Shown here: positions 17,898 through 27,816 of the stretch, piece after piece | How the letters are laid out: the number at the start of each line of letters is the position of its first letter | Numbering within the stretch: position 1 is the stretch's first letter | From: Salipaludibacillus neizhouensis | GTDB lineage: Bacteria; Bacillota; Bacilli; Bacillales; Salisediminibacteriaceae | Assembly (NCBI RefSeq): GCF_002886185.1 | Contig: NZ_KZ614147.1 | Coordinates: forward strand, 1,027,187 to 1,091,186 | Length of the DNA: 64,000 nucleotides | Reading direction: 5' to 3' | Position numbers and translations under genes: made by a program | The notes under the pieces: model-generated | Told to the model about the DNA's origin: nothing | Databases searched by the model: none | Seen by the model: the letters and a program-made list of their open reading frames with translations, nothing else

Positions 17898-18836
17898 GTG
17901 CAAAACTTTCTCTCAACTGAGAAGAAACCAATCGGACCTGGTCCTCAAAAAAACCGATTAAAGTTTCTATACTCTAAGAAGGCAGCACCTTACATTTTTG
18001 TTTCGCCATTTATTATCTCCTTTTTATTCCTCTTCCTTTACCCGTTTGCCAGCGCTGTAAATATGAGTTTTCAGCGGGTATTACCGGGACAAGTGGAATA
18101 CGTTGGATTATCTAATTTTGAGCGGGTGTTCAACCCGACTTTTTATCAGGCGCTTCAAAATACGAGTGTTTACGTGATTTTAACCGTTGTAATCCTAACG
18201 GTATTGCCCATGATTTTTGCAATATTCTTGAACCATAAACTGATGAAGTACTCGACTTTTTTCCGTGCAGCGATTTTTATCCCGGCACTCACCTCTGTCA
18301 TTGTGGCAGGTACTATTTTCCGCATGATATTTGGTGATTCTGACGGAGCTATTGCAAACCAAATTCTTAACCTTATAGGATTATCACCACTTGAGTGGCG
18401 TTATGGAGCAGGGACAGGGATGTTTCTGATGGTAACACTCGCTTCTTGGAGATGGATGGGTGTTAATATCCTTTATTTTCTAGCTGCATTACAAAACGTA
18501 AGTAATGATTTATACGAAGCGGCTGATATTGACGGAGCTAATGTTTGGCAAAAGTTCAGAAATGTCACTTTTCCAGCTATAAAGCCAGTAGTTATTTTCC
18601 TGACAACAATTTCGATCATTAATGGGTTCCGAATGTTTGAAGAAAGTTTTGTTTTCTGGGAAACAAGCTCTCCGGGGAACATTGGTTTAACTGTCGTAGG
18701 ATATATCTATCAGGAAGGGATTCAGCGGAATGATATGGGATTTGGAGCCGCAATTGGAATCGTTCTTCTGATTGTTATCTTGATCATAAGTGCCATTCAA
18801 CTTTATTTAACTGGCGCATTTAAAAAGGATGATTAA
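17898..18836 (+). CDS. araP: Arabino-oligosaccharide ABC transporter permease
   Basis: An inner-membrane permease of the MalF type for the AraN-bound sugar. Six hydrophobic segments follow a cytoplasmic start; SKKAAPYIFVSPFIISF and ASWRWMGVNILYFLAALQNV match B. subtilis AraP closely. The EAA loop reads [20 protein letters not shown] at about residues 209-228 and docks the ATPase. I take the GTG at 17898 as start because GAAGGAGGC lies in front of it. It overlaps nothing upstream and lies one base before araQ. Confidence 0.92.
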   Translation: MQNFLSTEKKPIGPGPQKNRLKFLYSKKAAPYIFVSPFIISFLFLFLYPFASAVNMSFQRVLPGQVEYVGLSNFERVFNPTFYQALQNTSVYVILTVVILTVLPMIFAIFLNHKLMKYSTFFRAAIFIPALTSVIVAGTIFRMIFGDSDGAIANQILNLIGLSPLEWRYGAGTGMFLMVTLASWRWMGVNILYFLAALQNVSNDLYEAADIDGANVWQKFRNVTFPAIKPVVIFLTTISIINGFRMFEESFVFWETSSPGNIGLTVVGYIYQEGIQRNDMGFGAAIGIVLLIVILIISAIQLYLTGAFKKDD

Positions 18837-18837
18837 T

Positions 18838-19686
18838 ATGAAGGAAAAAACATCTCAAGGAAAATTATTCACGACACTTTTGGTAGTGCTTTTCAGCATT
18901 GTCGCATTTCTAGCGTTATTTCCAGTTATTTCACTAGTTGTTGCCTCTCTTAGTCCGGCATCTGATTTAATGAGATTTGGACTTTCGGCAGAGTTGTTCT
19001 TGTCTTCTTTGGAATTCGAGAACTTTGAGGCAATCTTCAGTGCAAGCGGCGCACAATATTGGCAGTGGTATGTAAATAGTTTAATCATATCTGGTGTACT
19101 GATTGTACTCTCGTTATTTTTCTCATCTATGGTGGGATATGCATTGGCTTTGTATGACTTCAAAGGGAAACGTTTTATTTTCTTGCTTGTCTTGTTAATT
19201 TTAATGATTCCTTTTGAAATTCTCATGCTTCCACTTTTCCAAATGATGATTGCATTTCAATTAGTAGATTCTTATTTAGCGGTGATGCTTCCATTAATTG
19301 TGGCCCCAATTGCTGTATTCTTCTTTAGACAATATGCGGTAGGTCTGCCAAAAGAATTAATGGAATCAGGAAGAGTAGACGGTTGTACAGAATACGGGAT
19401 TTTCTTTAAAATCATGGCACCATTGATGTTACCTTCGTTTGCTGCAATGGCAATTTTACAAGGGTTAACGAGCTGGAATAACTTCCTATGGCCGTTACTT
19501 GTATTAAGATCGAATGACATGTTTACTTTACCTGTTGGATTAGCAACGTTGCTGACTCCATATGGAAACAACTATCAACTTCTGTTTACAGGTTCAGTAC
19601 TTAGTATTGTACCGATTATTATTTTGTTCTTGTTTTTCCAACGTTTCTTTATTGCTGGATTAACGTCTGGTGGGGTAAAAGGTTAA
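18838..19686 (+). CDS. araQ: Arabino-oligosaccharide ABC transporter permease
   Basis: The MalG-type partner of AraP. Six hydrophobic segments are present and the EAA-like loop reads ESGRVDGCTEYGIFFKIMAP, followed by the typical tail FFQRFFIAGLTSGGVKG. ATG at 18838 is chosen because AAAAGGATG, which includes the araP stop, precedes it; an ATG nine bases upstream overlaps that site. A dispersed repeat carrying a terminator-like hairpin follows, so the downstream DUF624 and glycosidase genes may depend on read-through or another promoter. Confidence 0.92.
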   Translation: MKEKTSQGKLFTTLLVVLFSIVAFLALFPVISLVVASLSPASDLMRFGLSAELFLSSLEFENFEAIFSASGAQYWQWYVNSLIISGVLIVLSLFFSSMVGYALALYDFKGKRFIFLLVLLILMIPFEILMLPLFQMMIAFQLVDSYLAVMLPLIVAPIAVFFFRQYAVGLPKELMESGRVDGCTEYGIFFKIMAPLMLPSFAAMAILQGLTSWNNFLWPLLVLRSNDMFTLPVGLATLLTPYGNNYQLLFTGSVLSIVPIIILFLFFQRFFIAGLTSGGVKG

Positions 19687-19721
19687 TCAACCTGTATTTA
19701 AAAGATAAAAAATATAATTGG

Positions 19722-19859
19722 TAGCTACCTTCACACCGCACGTATCAAGGGAAAACCATCCTCATTTCGAGTAGCCCCTACACTCAATACGTAGGTGCTA
19801 CTCGAGGCGGTGGAAGCTGACGCTGCATTTAATAAAAGACGGCTATGCCGTTTTTCTTA
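19722..19859 (+). repeat. Dispersed structured repeat, copy 1
   Basis: The first of five related ~137-bp elements. The outer stem pairs CTTCACACCGC (19729-19739) with GCGGTGGAAG (19807-19816) with one bulged A. An inner hairpin pairs 19768-19781 with 19791-19804 (one mismatch). The 3' end has ACGGC-TAT-GCCGT followed by TTTTCTT, a terminator-like hairpin. It lies between araQ and the DUF624 gene, and could reduce read-through. Compared with the copy at 54059, an A-T pair replaces a G-C pair in the outer stem. Confidence 0.85.
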
Positions 19860-19888
19860 AGAACCAAGATGAGAGGAGGAAGAACGAT

Positions 19889-20515
19889 ATGATGGAAAAA
19901 CTAGATTCATTCGCTCGAATCTTTACTAAATTTGCATTGTTAAATATATTGTGGCTTTTTTTCACCGTACTGGGTCTAGGGGTGCTTGGTCTATTCCCTG
20001 CTACAGTAGCGATGTTTTCGATCTCAAGGAAATGGATTCAAGGCGATCGAGATATTCCTGTTGTGAAGACATTTTGGACGATGTTTAAAAGTAACTTTAT
20101 GAAAGCAAATATATACGGATGGATGATCGCTTTGGCTGGTGTTGTTCTCTATGTGAATTACCTCATCATTGTTGCAGCGGGAACAGAAACTCCTATTTTC
20201 GTTGTTATAGCGTTTATCCTGGTGGTAATCAGTTATTTGTTAATGATCGTGTCCGTTATACCTGTATCGATTCATTTTGAAGGGAATGGACGAGAAATAC
20301 TCCGGAAAACATCGATGTTTGTTCTTGGGAGAATTCACATCGCATTGTTGTTTCTTCTCATTGTCTGGACAGTAGGATATATGTCATTAGCTTTGCCAGT
20401 CTTTATTCTATTTTTCTCTGGAAGCGTTTTGTCTTATATAATGATGTGGTTCTTTACCCAAACTTTGGAAAAATTCGAAAAAAAGCAGGCACTTCAGATG
20501 ACGGAAAGGGTGTAA
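19889..20515 (+). CDS. DUF624 (YesL-like) membrane protein
   Basis: A 208-residue integral membrane protein with about five hydrophobic segments, beginning FTKFALLNILWLFFTVLGLGVLGLFPA, the DUF624 signature. Such proteins are repeatedly encoded beside family 1 sugar-binding ABC transporters and glycosidases in Bacilli; their job is not established. The ATG follows AGGAGGAAGAACGAT. The stop is three bases before the abfA ATG, so the two genes are surely co-translated. Confidence 0.85.
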   Translation: MMEKLDSFARIFTKFALLNILWLFFTVLGLGVLGLFPATVAMFSISRKWIQGDRDIPVVKTFWTMFKSNFMKANIYGWMIALAGVVLYVNYLIIVAAGTETPIFVVIAFILVVISYLLMIVSVIPVSIHFEGNGREILRKTSMFVLGRIHIALLFLLIVWTVGYMSLALPVFILFFSGSVLSYIMMWFFTQTLEKFEKKQALQMTERV

Positions 20516-20518
20516 TAG

Positions 20519-22024
<1,506 letters not shown>

Positions 22025-22064
22025 ATGAAAATGACTACACTGATGAACAGGGGAGAGAGTTTTG

Positions 22065-23024
22065 ATGAATACAAACTATGACTATCGTAATCCAATCATT
22101 GAGCAGAGAGCAGATCCTTGGGTTTATAAACATGAAGACGGCTATTATTATTTCACTGGTTCTGTACCGGAATACGATCGGATTGAAGTAAGAAGAGCAA
22201 CGACGATTGAAGGCTTAGCCGAGGCGGATCCTGTAACTGTTTGGAAAAAGTACGAATCGGGACCTTTAAGTGCAAATATTTGGGCGCCGGAAATTCACTT
22301 TATCAATAATAAGTGGTATATCTACTTCGCTGCTGCAGGAACAACAGAGACGACCGATGGCTTGTTTGACCACAGAATGTTTGCACTAGAGTGTGATGCG
22401 GAAAATCCGCTTGAGGGTTCATGGATGGAGAAGGGGCAAGTAAAAACCAAGTGGGAAACCTTTTGTCTTGATGCAACATCATTTGAACATCTTGGAGAAC
22501 AGTATTATGTGTGGGCGCAGAAAGATCCTGAGATTAAAGGGAATTCTAATTTGTATATATCCAAGATGGAGAATCCTTGGACACTGACAGGTGACCAAGT
22601 GATGATTACTACCCCTGAATATGAATGGGAAAAAATCGGTTATCTTGTGAATGAAGGAGCTGCTGTGTTGAAACGGAATGGTAAGATTTTTATGACTTAC
22701 TCCGCTAGCGCAACAGACCATAACTATTGCATGGGTATGTTGCATGCTGATGAGTCTTCCGATTTGCTTGATCCAGCTTCATGGAAAAAATCTGACGTAC
22801 CTGTGTTTCAAACGAGTGAGAGAAACGGGCAATATGGTCCAGGTCATAACAGCTTTACCGTGAGCGAAGATGGTGAAAAAGATGTGCTCATTTATCACGG
22901 AAGAAATTATAAAGAAATCGAAGGAGATCCTTTGTATGACCCAAACCGGCACACAAGGGCTCAGGTAATAGAGTGGGGAGAGGATGATTTTCCGGTATTT
23001 GGAGAGCCGAAACCTGACGCTTAA
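22065..23024 (+). CDS. GH43 family glycosidase, probable exo-alpha-L-arabinofuranosidase
   Basis: A 319-residue five-bladed beta-propeller without signal peptide, so cytoplasmic. The N-terminal block NPIIEQRADPWVYKHEDGYYYFTGS contains the general-base Asp; WAPEIHFINNKWYIYFAAA and the later NEGAAVL region, with the expected acid Glu, are present. The pattern resembles GH43 subfamily 26 exo-1,5-alpha-L-arabinofuranosidases. ATG at 22065 is taken (GGGGAGAG upstream); a TTG immediately before it is also in frame. It would complement AbfA on imported oligomers. A terminator follows. Linkage specificity is inferred from context. Confidence 0.85.
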   Translation: MNTNYDYRNPIIEQRADPWVYKHEDGYYYFTGSVPEYDRIEVRRATTIEGLAEADPVTVWKKYESGPLSANIWAPEIHFINNKWYIYFAAAGTTETTDGLFDHRMFALECDAENPLEGSWMEKGQVKTKWETFCLDATSFEHLGEQYYVWAQKDPEIKGNSNLYISKMENPWTLTGDQVMITTPEYEWEKIGYLVNEGAAVLKRNGKIFMTYSASATDHNYCMGMLHADESSDLLDPASWKKSDVPVFQTSERNGQYGPGHNSFTVSEDGEKDVLIYHGRNYKEIEGDPLYDPNRHTRAQVIEWGEDDFPVFGEPKPDA

Positions 23025-23047
23025 TTCGGGGTTCCTTTCTACTAATG

Positions 23048-23084
23048 GAGAACAGAGCACAAGTACCAAGCTCTGTTCTTTTTT
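23048..23084 (+). terminator. Terminator after the GH43 gene
   Basis: The arms AGAACAGAGC and GCTCTGTTCT are followed by TTTTTTC. Confidence 0.85.
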
Positions 23085-23135
23085 CTCACAAGATACTTAC
23101 AGATGGACTTTTAGATAAAGGGGAGATGAGGAGCG

Positions 23136-24188
23136 TTGAAGTCAAAAAAACTTTATGCAGGGGTTGGAATACTAGTTGTTGTCGTAGTCGTTTCAGCGGT
23201 CATGCTGGGTTTCCCACTTCGAGATGAAGGAAAGACCGATAATGGAAATCTGGATAAAGGGGAATTAACAATGTTCGGTGACATTGGGGACTACATTCAA
23301 GATGAGGTTGACGACCCCGCTCATGACCCTGCAATAATCAAGGACCAAAATACATATTATGTTTTTTCCACAGGGAAATTGCAAAATCAAGAAGATCCGG
23401 GTGGAATTTACATTAGAAAATCAGAAGGTACTTTGGAAGGGGAATGGGAAGCTATTGGTGAAATTCCAGTTCCTGACTGGATAAAAGAGTATGGACCAAA
23501 TCACTTGTGGGCTCCACAAGTTGTAAAAAGAGAAGATGAATACTATTTGTATTATGCTACTTCTTCTTTTGGCTCGAATAATTCTGCAATTGGTGCGGCA
23601 AGTTCGAAAACACCAGGAGATCCTGAAAGCTGGATTGATCACGGACCCGTTCTTACTTCACAGCAAGGGTCGGAAGATTATAATGCCATTGATCCCCACG
23701 TGTTTGAAGCCGATGACTCGTGGTGGATTGCCTTTGGTTCCCATTTCAGTGGCATCAAGCTACAGAAAATGGCGAGTCAGACGGAGGTAGAGGGAGAAAT
23801 TTATACGCTTGCAAACAGGCCCGGGGTCGCGCATAACCCAATTGAAGCACCTACAATAATAGAAAAAGGAAATTACTTTTATTTATTTACATCTTGGGAT
23901 CAGTGCTGTAATGGAACAGATAGCACTTATAAAATTGCAGTTGGCCGCTCGGAGTCTGTTACGGGACCTTATGTTGACAAAGATGGTGTTCCTCTTGAAG
24001 AGGGAGGAGGAACAGTAATTCTTAGTACAAAAGGTGATCAGATTGGTCCAGGAGGTCAAGATATTCTCCAAGAAGGTGAGATAGATTATTTAATTTACCA
24101 TTATTACGACGGAGATGCAGATGGGGTCATCCGAATGCAAATCCGCACATTGGACTGGCAAGAGGATTGGCCGAAACAAATCAATTAA
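23136..24188 (+). CDS. abnA: Extracellular endo-1,5-alpha-L-arabinanase (GH43)
   Basis: Expected to cut the arabinan backbone outside the cell into oligomers for AraNPQ. The N-terminus (KKLYAGVGILVVVVVVSAVML) is a signal peptide or membrane anchor. The GH43 propeller begins DPAHDPAIIKDQNTYYVFSTG with the general-base Asp; GPNHLWAPQVVKREDEYYLYYATSSFGSNNSAIG and NAIDPHVFEADDSWWIAFGSH are close to Bacillus AbnA, and the acid is the Glu of HNPIEAPTII. At 350 residues it is the short AbnA form. The start appears to be TTG after GATGAGGAGCG. A terminator precedes it, so it may have its own promoter. Confidence 0.9.
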   Translation: MKSKKLYAGVGILVVVVVVSAVMLGFPLRDEGKTDNGNLDKGELTMFGDIGDYIQDEVDDPAHDPAIIKDQNTYYVFSTGKLQNQEDPGGIYIRKSEGTLEGEWEAIGEIPVPDWIKEYGPNHLWAPQVVKREDEYYLYYATSSFGSNNSAIGAASSKTPGDPESWIDHGPVLTSQQGSEDYNAIDPHVFEADDSWWIAFGSHFSGIKLQKMASQTEVEGEIYTLANRPGVAHNPIEAPTIIEKGNYFYLFTSWDQCCNGTDSTYKIAVGRSESVTGPYVDKDGVPLEEGGGTVILSTKGDQIGPGGQDILQEGEIDYLIYHYYDGDADGVIRMQIRTLDWQEDWPKQIN

Positions 24189-24376
24189 TAGAATGATGTC
24201 TGGTTCTTTCCTGCGATTTACTAAGAGGTGGTTCAAGTTTCCCTCACGCTTATTGCATTAACCTAGTCAGTAAAAAATAGGGATTAACTTGTATGTATTA
24301 TTCAGTTGACTAATTTCTAAAGTAATATTTTTAAAAAGAAACCCTCTAAAACAGGGATTTAGATATGTTACTTTGA

Positions 24377-24398
24377 TATAATACACTGTACGTATAAG
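24377..24398 (+). promoter_or_regulatory. araR promoter -10 region with overlapping AraR-like operator
   Basis: TATAAT at 24377-24382 is followed directly by ACTGTACGTATAAG at 24385-24398, which shares the TGTACGTA core with the site in front of araN. The position over the transcription start suggests autoregulation. No good -35 box is visible. Confidence 0.6.
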
Positions 24399-24417
24399 TT
24401 TAGATTGAGAGGTGTTT

Positions 24418-25524
24418 ATGGGGACAAAATATAGTAACGTTAAAGATAAAATAAAGTCGGCAATTTTAGAAGGTTACTTTCAACCTCATCAAAAGATAGG
24501 GTCTGAAAGCGACTTGATGAAACAGCATCAAGTCAGTAGGCATACGGTTCGAAAGGCAATTGACGATTTGGTGAATGAAGGATGGCTTTATAAAAAGCAA
24601 GGCGTCGGTTCATTCTGCGCAGATCGCTCACTTAATAAAGAAAGCGCTATAGGAATAGGTAAAAATATTGCTGTGATAACGACCTATTTCTCTGATTATA
24701 TTTTTCCAACAATCATTCGTGGTGCTGAAGCCTTTCTAAGTGAAAATGGATATCAGGTCACCATATTTAGCACGAACAATAATATTGACCAAGAACGGCG
24801 ATGCATTGAGGCTGTGATATCACAATCTTTTGATGGTTTAATTGTGGAACCAACAAAAAGCGCATTACCAAATCCAAATATCAATTACTATTTAAACCTT
24901 GAAAGAATGCGGATTCCTTATGTGATGATAAACGCTTACTACGAAGAGCTGGAACCGATTCACGTTATTATGGATGATGTAGGAGGTGGATATTTGCAAA
25001 CGGAGCATTTGATAAAACTAGGACATGAAAATATCATCGGTTTTTTCAAAAATGATGATATACAAGGGTCTAAGCGGTTGAAAGGTTTTATTAAAGCCCA
25101 TCGAAGCGCAGGTCTTCCTGTGAGTCCTCAAAATATTATCACGTACACTACCGAATCAAAGGATTCGCATCCGGTTGAGGAATTACGTAAAAAGTTACAA
25201 AATACTCAAAGACCAACGGCGATTGTCTGTTATAACGATCAACTGGCCTTGAGTCTATTAGATGTTATCAGGGAAATGAATATACAGATTCCCGAGCAAA
25301 TATCCATTGTAGGGTTTGATGATTCACCACTATCAATGGCCTCAGAAGTAAAGTTGACGACAATCAAGCACCCAAAGGTCAACATGGGGATAGATGCTGC
25401 GAAAACTATTTTAAAGTTAATCGAGCAAAATAATGAGTCCTCCGGCAAGTTTGATGTAGTTTCCACACAGTATAAACCAGAATTGGTTGTGAGGAACTCT
25501 ACGGGGGAAAAGTACATTTTTTAA
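24418..25524 (+). CDS. araR: Arabinose-responsive repressor (GntR HTH fused to LacI-type sensor)
   Basis: A repressor with the chimeric layout of B. subtilis AraR. Residues about 1-72 are a GntR winged helix (KYSNVKDKIKSAILEG, HQVSRHTVRKAIDDL, KKQGVGSF) and residues about 80-365 a periplasmic-binding-like arabinose sensor (NIAVITTYFSDYIFP, IVGFDDSPLS). Length after start correction is 368 residues. ATG 24418 is used because GAGAGGTG precedes it. It follows the arabinan genes and has its own terminator. Operator-like sites occur before araN and before itself. Arabinose should be the inducer. Confidence 0.92.
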   Translation: MGTKYSNVKDKIKSAILEGYFQPHQKIGSESDLMKQHQVSRHTVRKAIDDLVNEGWLYKKQGVGSFCADRSLNKESAIGIGKNIAVITTYFSDYIFPTIIRGAEAFLSENGYQVTIFSTNNNIDQERRCIEAVISQSFDGLIVEPTKSALPNPNINYYLNLERMRIPYVMINAYYEELEPIHVIMDDVGGGYLQTEHLIKLGHENIIGFFKNDDIQGSKRLKGFIKAHRSAGLPVSPQNIITYTTESKDSHPVEELRKKLQNTQRPTAIVCYNDQLALSLLDVIREMNIQIPEQISIVGFDDSPLSMASEVKLTTIKHPKVNMGIDAAKTILKLIEQNNESSGKFDVVSTQYKPELVVRNSTGEKYIF

Positions 25525-25539
25525 GAGATAAGAATTTAT

Positions 25540-25594
25540 AAAATTGGCAGGTGTGAATGCGGTATTGAACCGCACTTATGCTTGCCAATTTTTG
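25540..25594 (+). terminator. Terminator after araR
   Basis: The outer stem AAATTGGCA/TGCCAATTT encloses a second stem GCGG/CCGC and is followed by TTTTTG. The 260 bases from here to the next start contain no other feature I can support. Confidence 0.85.
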
Positions 25595-25857
25595 TTGTGT
25601 ATATTTCACATTACCAGGATACATTTATTGTTACTATAAACCAAAAAGATTTCTGCAGACGAGTCAGGAAGGAACAAGAGTAACATAGAAAAGGATAGTT
25701 AATGAAATTAGCAAGGTGAGAAACCGAATACCCAAGGAAAAACAAATCTGTGGAAATTTTTGGTGCTATTCTCTAAAAAATATTTTATCATAAAGATAGA
25801 ACTGCAATGTTTTGTTTGGAAATGCTGATGAATATATACAGAAAGGTGCTGAAACTG

Positions 25858-26811
25858 ATGGGAACTAGATATTCTGATCATAATGTAAAACATTTGAAAT
25901 CCACCACTGATGAACACACCTTTAATGAATATGTATTTCCAGATATGAAAATTGGATTTGAAATCCACCGGATGCATGTAAGAAGTGCCAAAAGCACCTG
26001 GTATTATCCATCGCACGAGCATCCGCTGTATGAGATTAACTTAGTCACGCGAGGTAAGCAGGTTTTTTATATCCAAGGGGAAAGGTACGAGCTAGAAGAG
26101 GGGGACCTAGTACTGATCCGACCAGGTGACGTTCATTCCAGCTCTAGTTTGGAAAATTCTAAGGAAGGTTTTAATTATTTCTGTGTACATTTTAATATCG
26201 ATGATAAATTATTATTACCTTATTTCAAAAAAACAAAGGATACTTTCTATCATGCGAACTCGATGTTAACTAGAAGCATTCGCCCTCTATTAGATCGACT
26301 TGTGAACTTCTCACAACAATCTAAAATAAATTTTACAGATAAGATGAATTTGCACTCGATTATGTTTGAACTACTGGCAATTACGGTGTCATGTTTAGAA
26401 AAAGACCAACAGAAACTCGGGAAAATTTCTGAACAGACATTTAAAGTAGCATATCAAATCGCCGAGGAAATTGACCAATTGATTAGAAAACCATCCCATG
26501 AGGATGATATCCTGGAAAGTGTTGTTCGTATTGAAGAGATTGCCAATCACTTAGACATTAGTGTTTCTTATTGTAATAAAGTATTTAATAAAGTTTTTGA
26601 TATGTCTCCGCGACAATACGTTACGTTCAGAAAGTTGAATGATTCAAAAAGCCTCCTTGTTCAAGAAAAGTATTCGATTGAACAGATTGCCTTTATGATG
26701 GGCTATCATGACTCGTCTCACTTCAGTCGTCAATTTAAAAGATGGACGGGCCTATCCCCAAGTCAATATCGAGAAACTCAACACAGTATACCCGAGATGG
26801 GTGAGTCTTAG
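25858..26811 (+). CDS. AraC family regulator with cupin sensor domain
   Basis: A 317-residue transcription activator. The N-terminal cupin (about 20-160) contains PSHEHPLYEINLVTRGKQVF and LIRPGDVHSS; the C-terminal AraC double helix-turn-helix (about 215-310) has IEEIANHLDISVSYCNKVFNK and IEQIAFMMGYHDSSHFSRQFKRWTG. ATG 25858 follows GAAAGGTG; an in-frame ATG 51 bases earlier lacks a site. It precedes the ThuA and Gfo/Idh genes in the same direction and probably controls them or the neighbouring sugar genes; its ligand is unknown. Confidence 0.88.
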   Translation: MGTRYSDHNVKHLKSTTDEHTFNEYVFPDMKIGFEIHRMHVRSAKSTWYYPSHEHPLYEINLVTRGKQVFYIQGERYELEEGDLVLIRPGDVHSSSSLENSKEGFNYFCVHFNIDDKLLLPYFKKTKDTFYHANSMLTRSIRPLLDRLVNFSQQSKINFTDKMNLHSIMFELLAITVSCLEKDQQKLGKISEQTFKVAYQIAEEIDQLIRKPSHEDDILESVVRIEEIANHLDISVSYCNKVFNKVFDMSPRQYVTFRKLNDSKSLLVQEKYSIEQIAFMMGYHDSSHFSRQFKRWTGLSPSQYRETQHSIPEMGES

Positions 26812-26833
26812 GACGTTACTATCTCGGTTTTTT
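26792..26833 (+). terminator. Terminator overlapping the end of the AraC-type gene
   Basis: CCGAGAT and ATCTCGG pair across the stop codon and are followed by TTTTTT. Confidence 0.75.
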
Positions 26834-26944
26834 AACATGAAAAATTCAGTTTTGAAACCGCAAATTACCGATTTGGATAAATCGTCATATCGAAATGTAC
26901 ATCGCTAAAAGTACTATCTGTTGATATGATGAACTAAATAATTG

Positions 26945-26958
26945 TGTATACGCTTACA
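26945..26958 (+). promoter_or_regulatory. cre site upstream of the ThuA operon
   Basis: TGTATACGCTTACA matches TGWAANCGNTNWCA at 13 of 14 positions (T for A at position five). It lies about 185 bases before the ThuA start and suggests CcpA control. Confidence 0.65.
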
Positions 26959-26991
26959 AAATCTAGAGGTGCATAATCTTTACTAAAGGTA

Positions 26992-27030
26992 CCCAAGAAG
27001 GTGTTAGTCCTTCACCGAACCTTCTTTGGG
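26992..27030 (+). other. Long hairpin in the leader of the ThuA operon
   Basis: CCCAAGAAGGTG (26992-27003) pairs with CACC...ACCTTCTTTGGG (27013-27030) with small internal bulges. No T-run follows, so it is not a simple terminator. It lies between the cre site and the ribosome site and may be an RNA control or stability element. Confidence 0.55.
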
Positions 27031-27140
27031 CTAAGAAACAAAGCAGTATTAGAGGCTGTTACAGAGTCTTCAAACACAAAAAAATGGGTGGAGGTTTCAG
27101 ATCCGAAATAACATCTCACAAACTGAGTGGAGGATTTTAA

Positions 27141-27791
27141 ATGAAAAAAGCTTTAATATTTCAGGGTGGTTGGCAAGGGCATGAGCCAGCAGAGGTAGCC
27201 GATATACTTGCTGGTGTATTAAAAAATGAAGAATTTGATGTGAAAATTACCGATACGTTAGAAACGTTAGAGCAAGATGACTTAACTGTTTATGATTTAA
27301 TTGTACCAAATTGGACGCAAGATACGATATCAAAAGAGCAATTAAAGCCATTAATGGCTGCCGTAGCAGCAGGAACAGGTTTAGCTGGGTTACACGGAGG
27401 AATGGGTGATAGTTTTAGAATGGCAGTTGATTATCAGTTTATGGTGGGTGGGCAATGGGTGGCTCATCCCGGTGACGACCTCATTCATTACAATGTGAAA
27501 ATTCTTGATTCCGATCATCCGTTAACGGAAGGAATGAAAGACTTCCCTGTCGTTTCCGAGCAATATTATATGCATGTTGATCCCGCGATAAATGTTCATG
27601 CTACAACAAGGTTTCCAAATGAGGAAGGTCCTTATGCCACGAATCGGGAAGTTGATATGCCAGTCGTGTGGACAAAAAAATGGGGACAAGGAAAGATCTA
27701 TTATTGTTCGCTAGGCCATGTGGCAGAGATTGTTAGAATGCCAGAAGTTATCAAGTTAATGAATCGAGGAATGGTGTGGGCATCACGATGA
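27141..27791 (+). CDS. ThuA domain protein
   Basis: A 216-residue protein of the ThuA family, which has a class I glutamine-amidotransferase-like fold and is linked with use of trehalose or other glycosides. Visible blocks are ALIFQGGWQGHEPAEVADIL, LTVYDLIVPNWT, GTGLAGLHGGMGDSFR, VAHPGDDLIHYNV, SEQYYMHVDP and PVVWTKKWGQGKIYYCSLGH. The ATG follows GTGGAGGATTTTAA. A Gfo/Idh/MocA oxidoreductase starts 25 bases after it, the common ThuA partner. The exact reaction is not known to me. Confidence 0.87.
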   Translation: MKKALIFQGGWQGHEPAEVADILAGVLKNEEFDVKITDTLETLEQDDLTVYDLIVPNWTQDTISKEQLKPLMAAVAAGTGLAGLHGGMGDSFRMAVDYQFMVGGQWVAHPGDDLIHYNVKILDSDHPLTEGMKDFPVVSEQYYMHVDPAINVHATTRFPNEEGPYATNREVDMPVVWTKKWGQGKIYYCSLGHVAEIVRMPEVIKLMNRGMVWASR

Positions 27792-27816
27792 GACAAGTAG
27801 AGGAGGAGATTATCAT

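Noticed and set aside
19722-19859. Riboswitch interpretation of the dispersed structured repeat
   Set aside because: I compared it from memory with SAM, cobalamin, c-di-GMP, Mn and Mg riboswitch consensus sequences and found no match; copies also lie antisense to or after genes.
23045-23227. 60-codon frame overlapping the start of abnA
   Set aside because: It runs through a terminator and out of frame across the abnA signal peptide.
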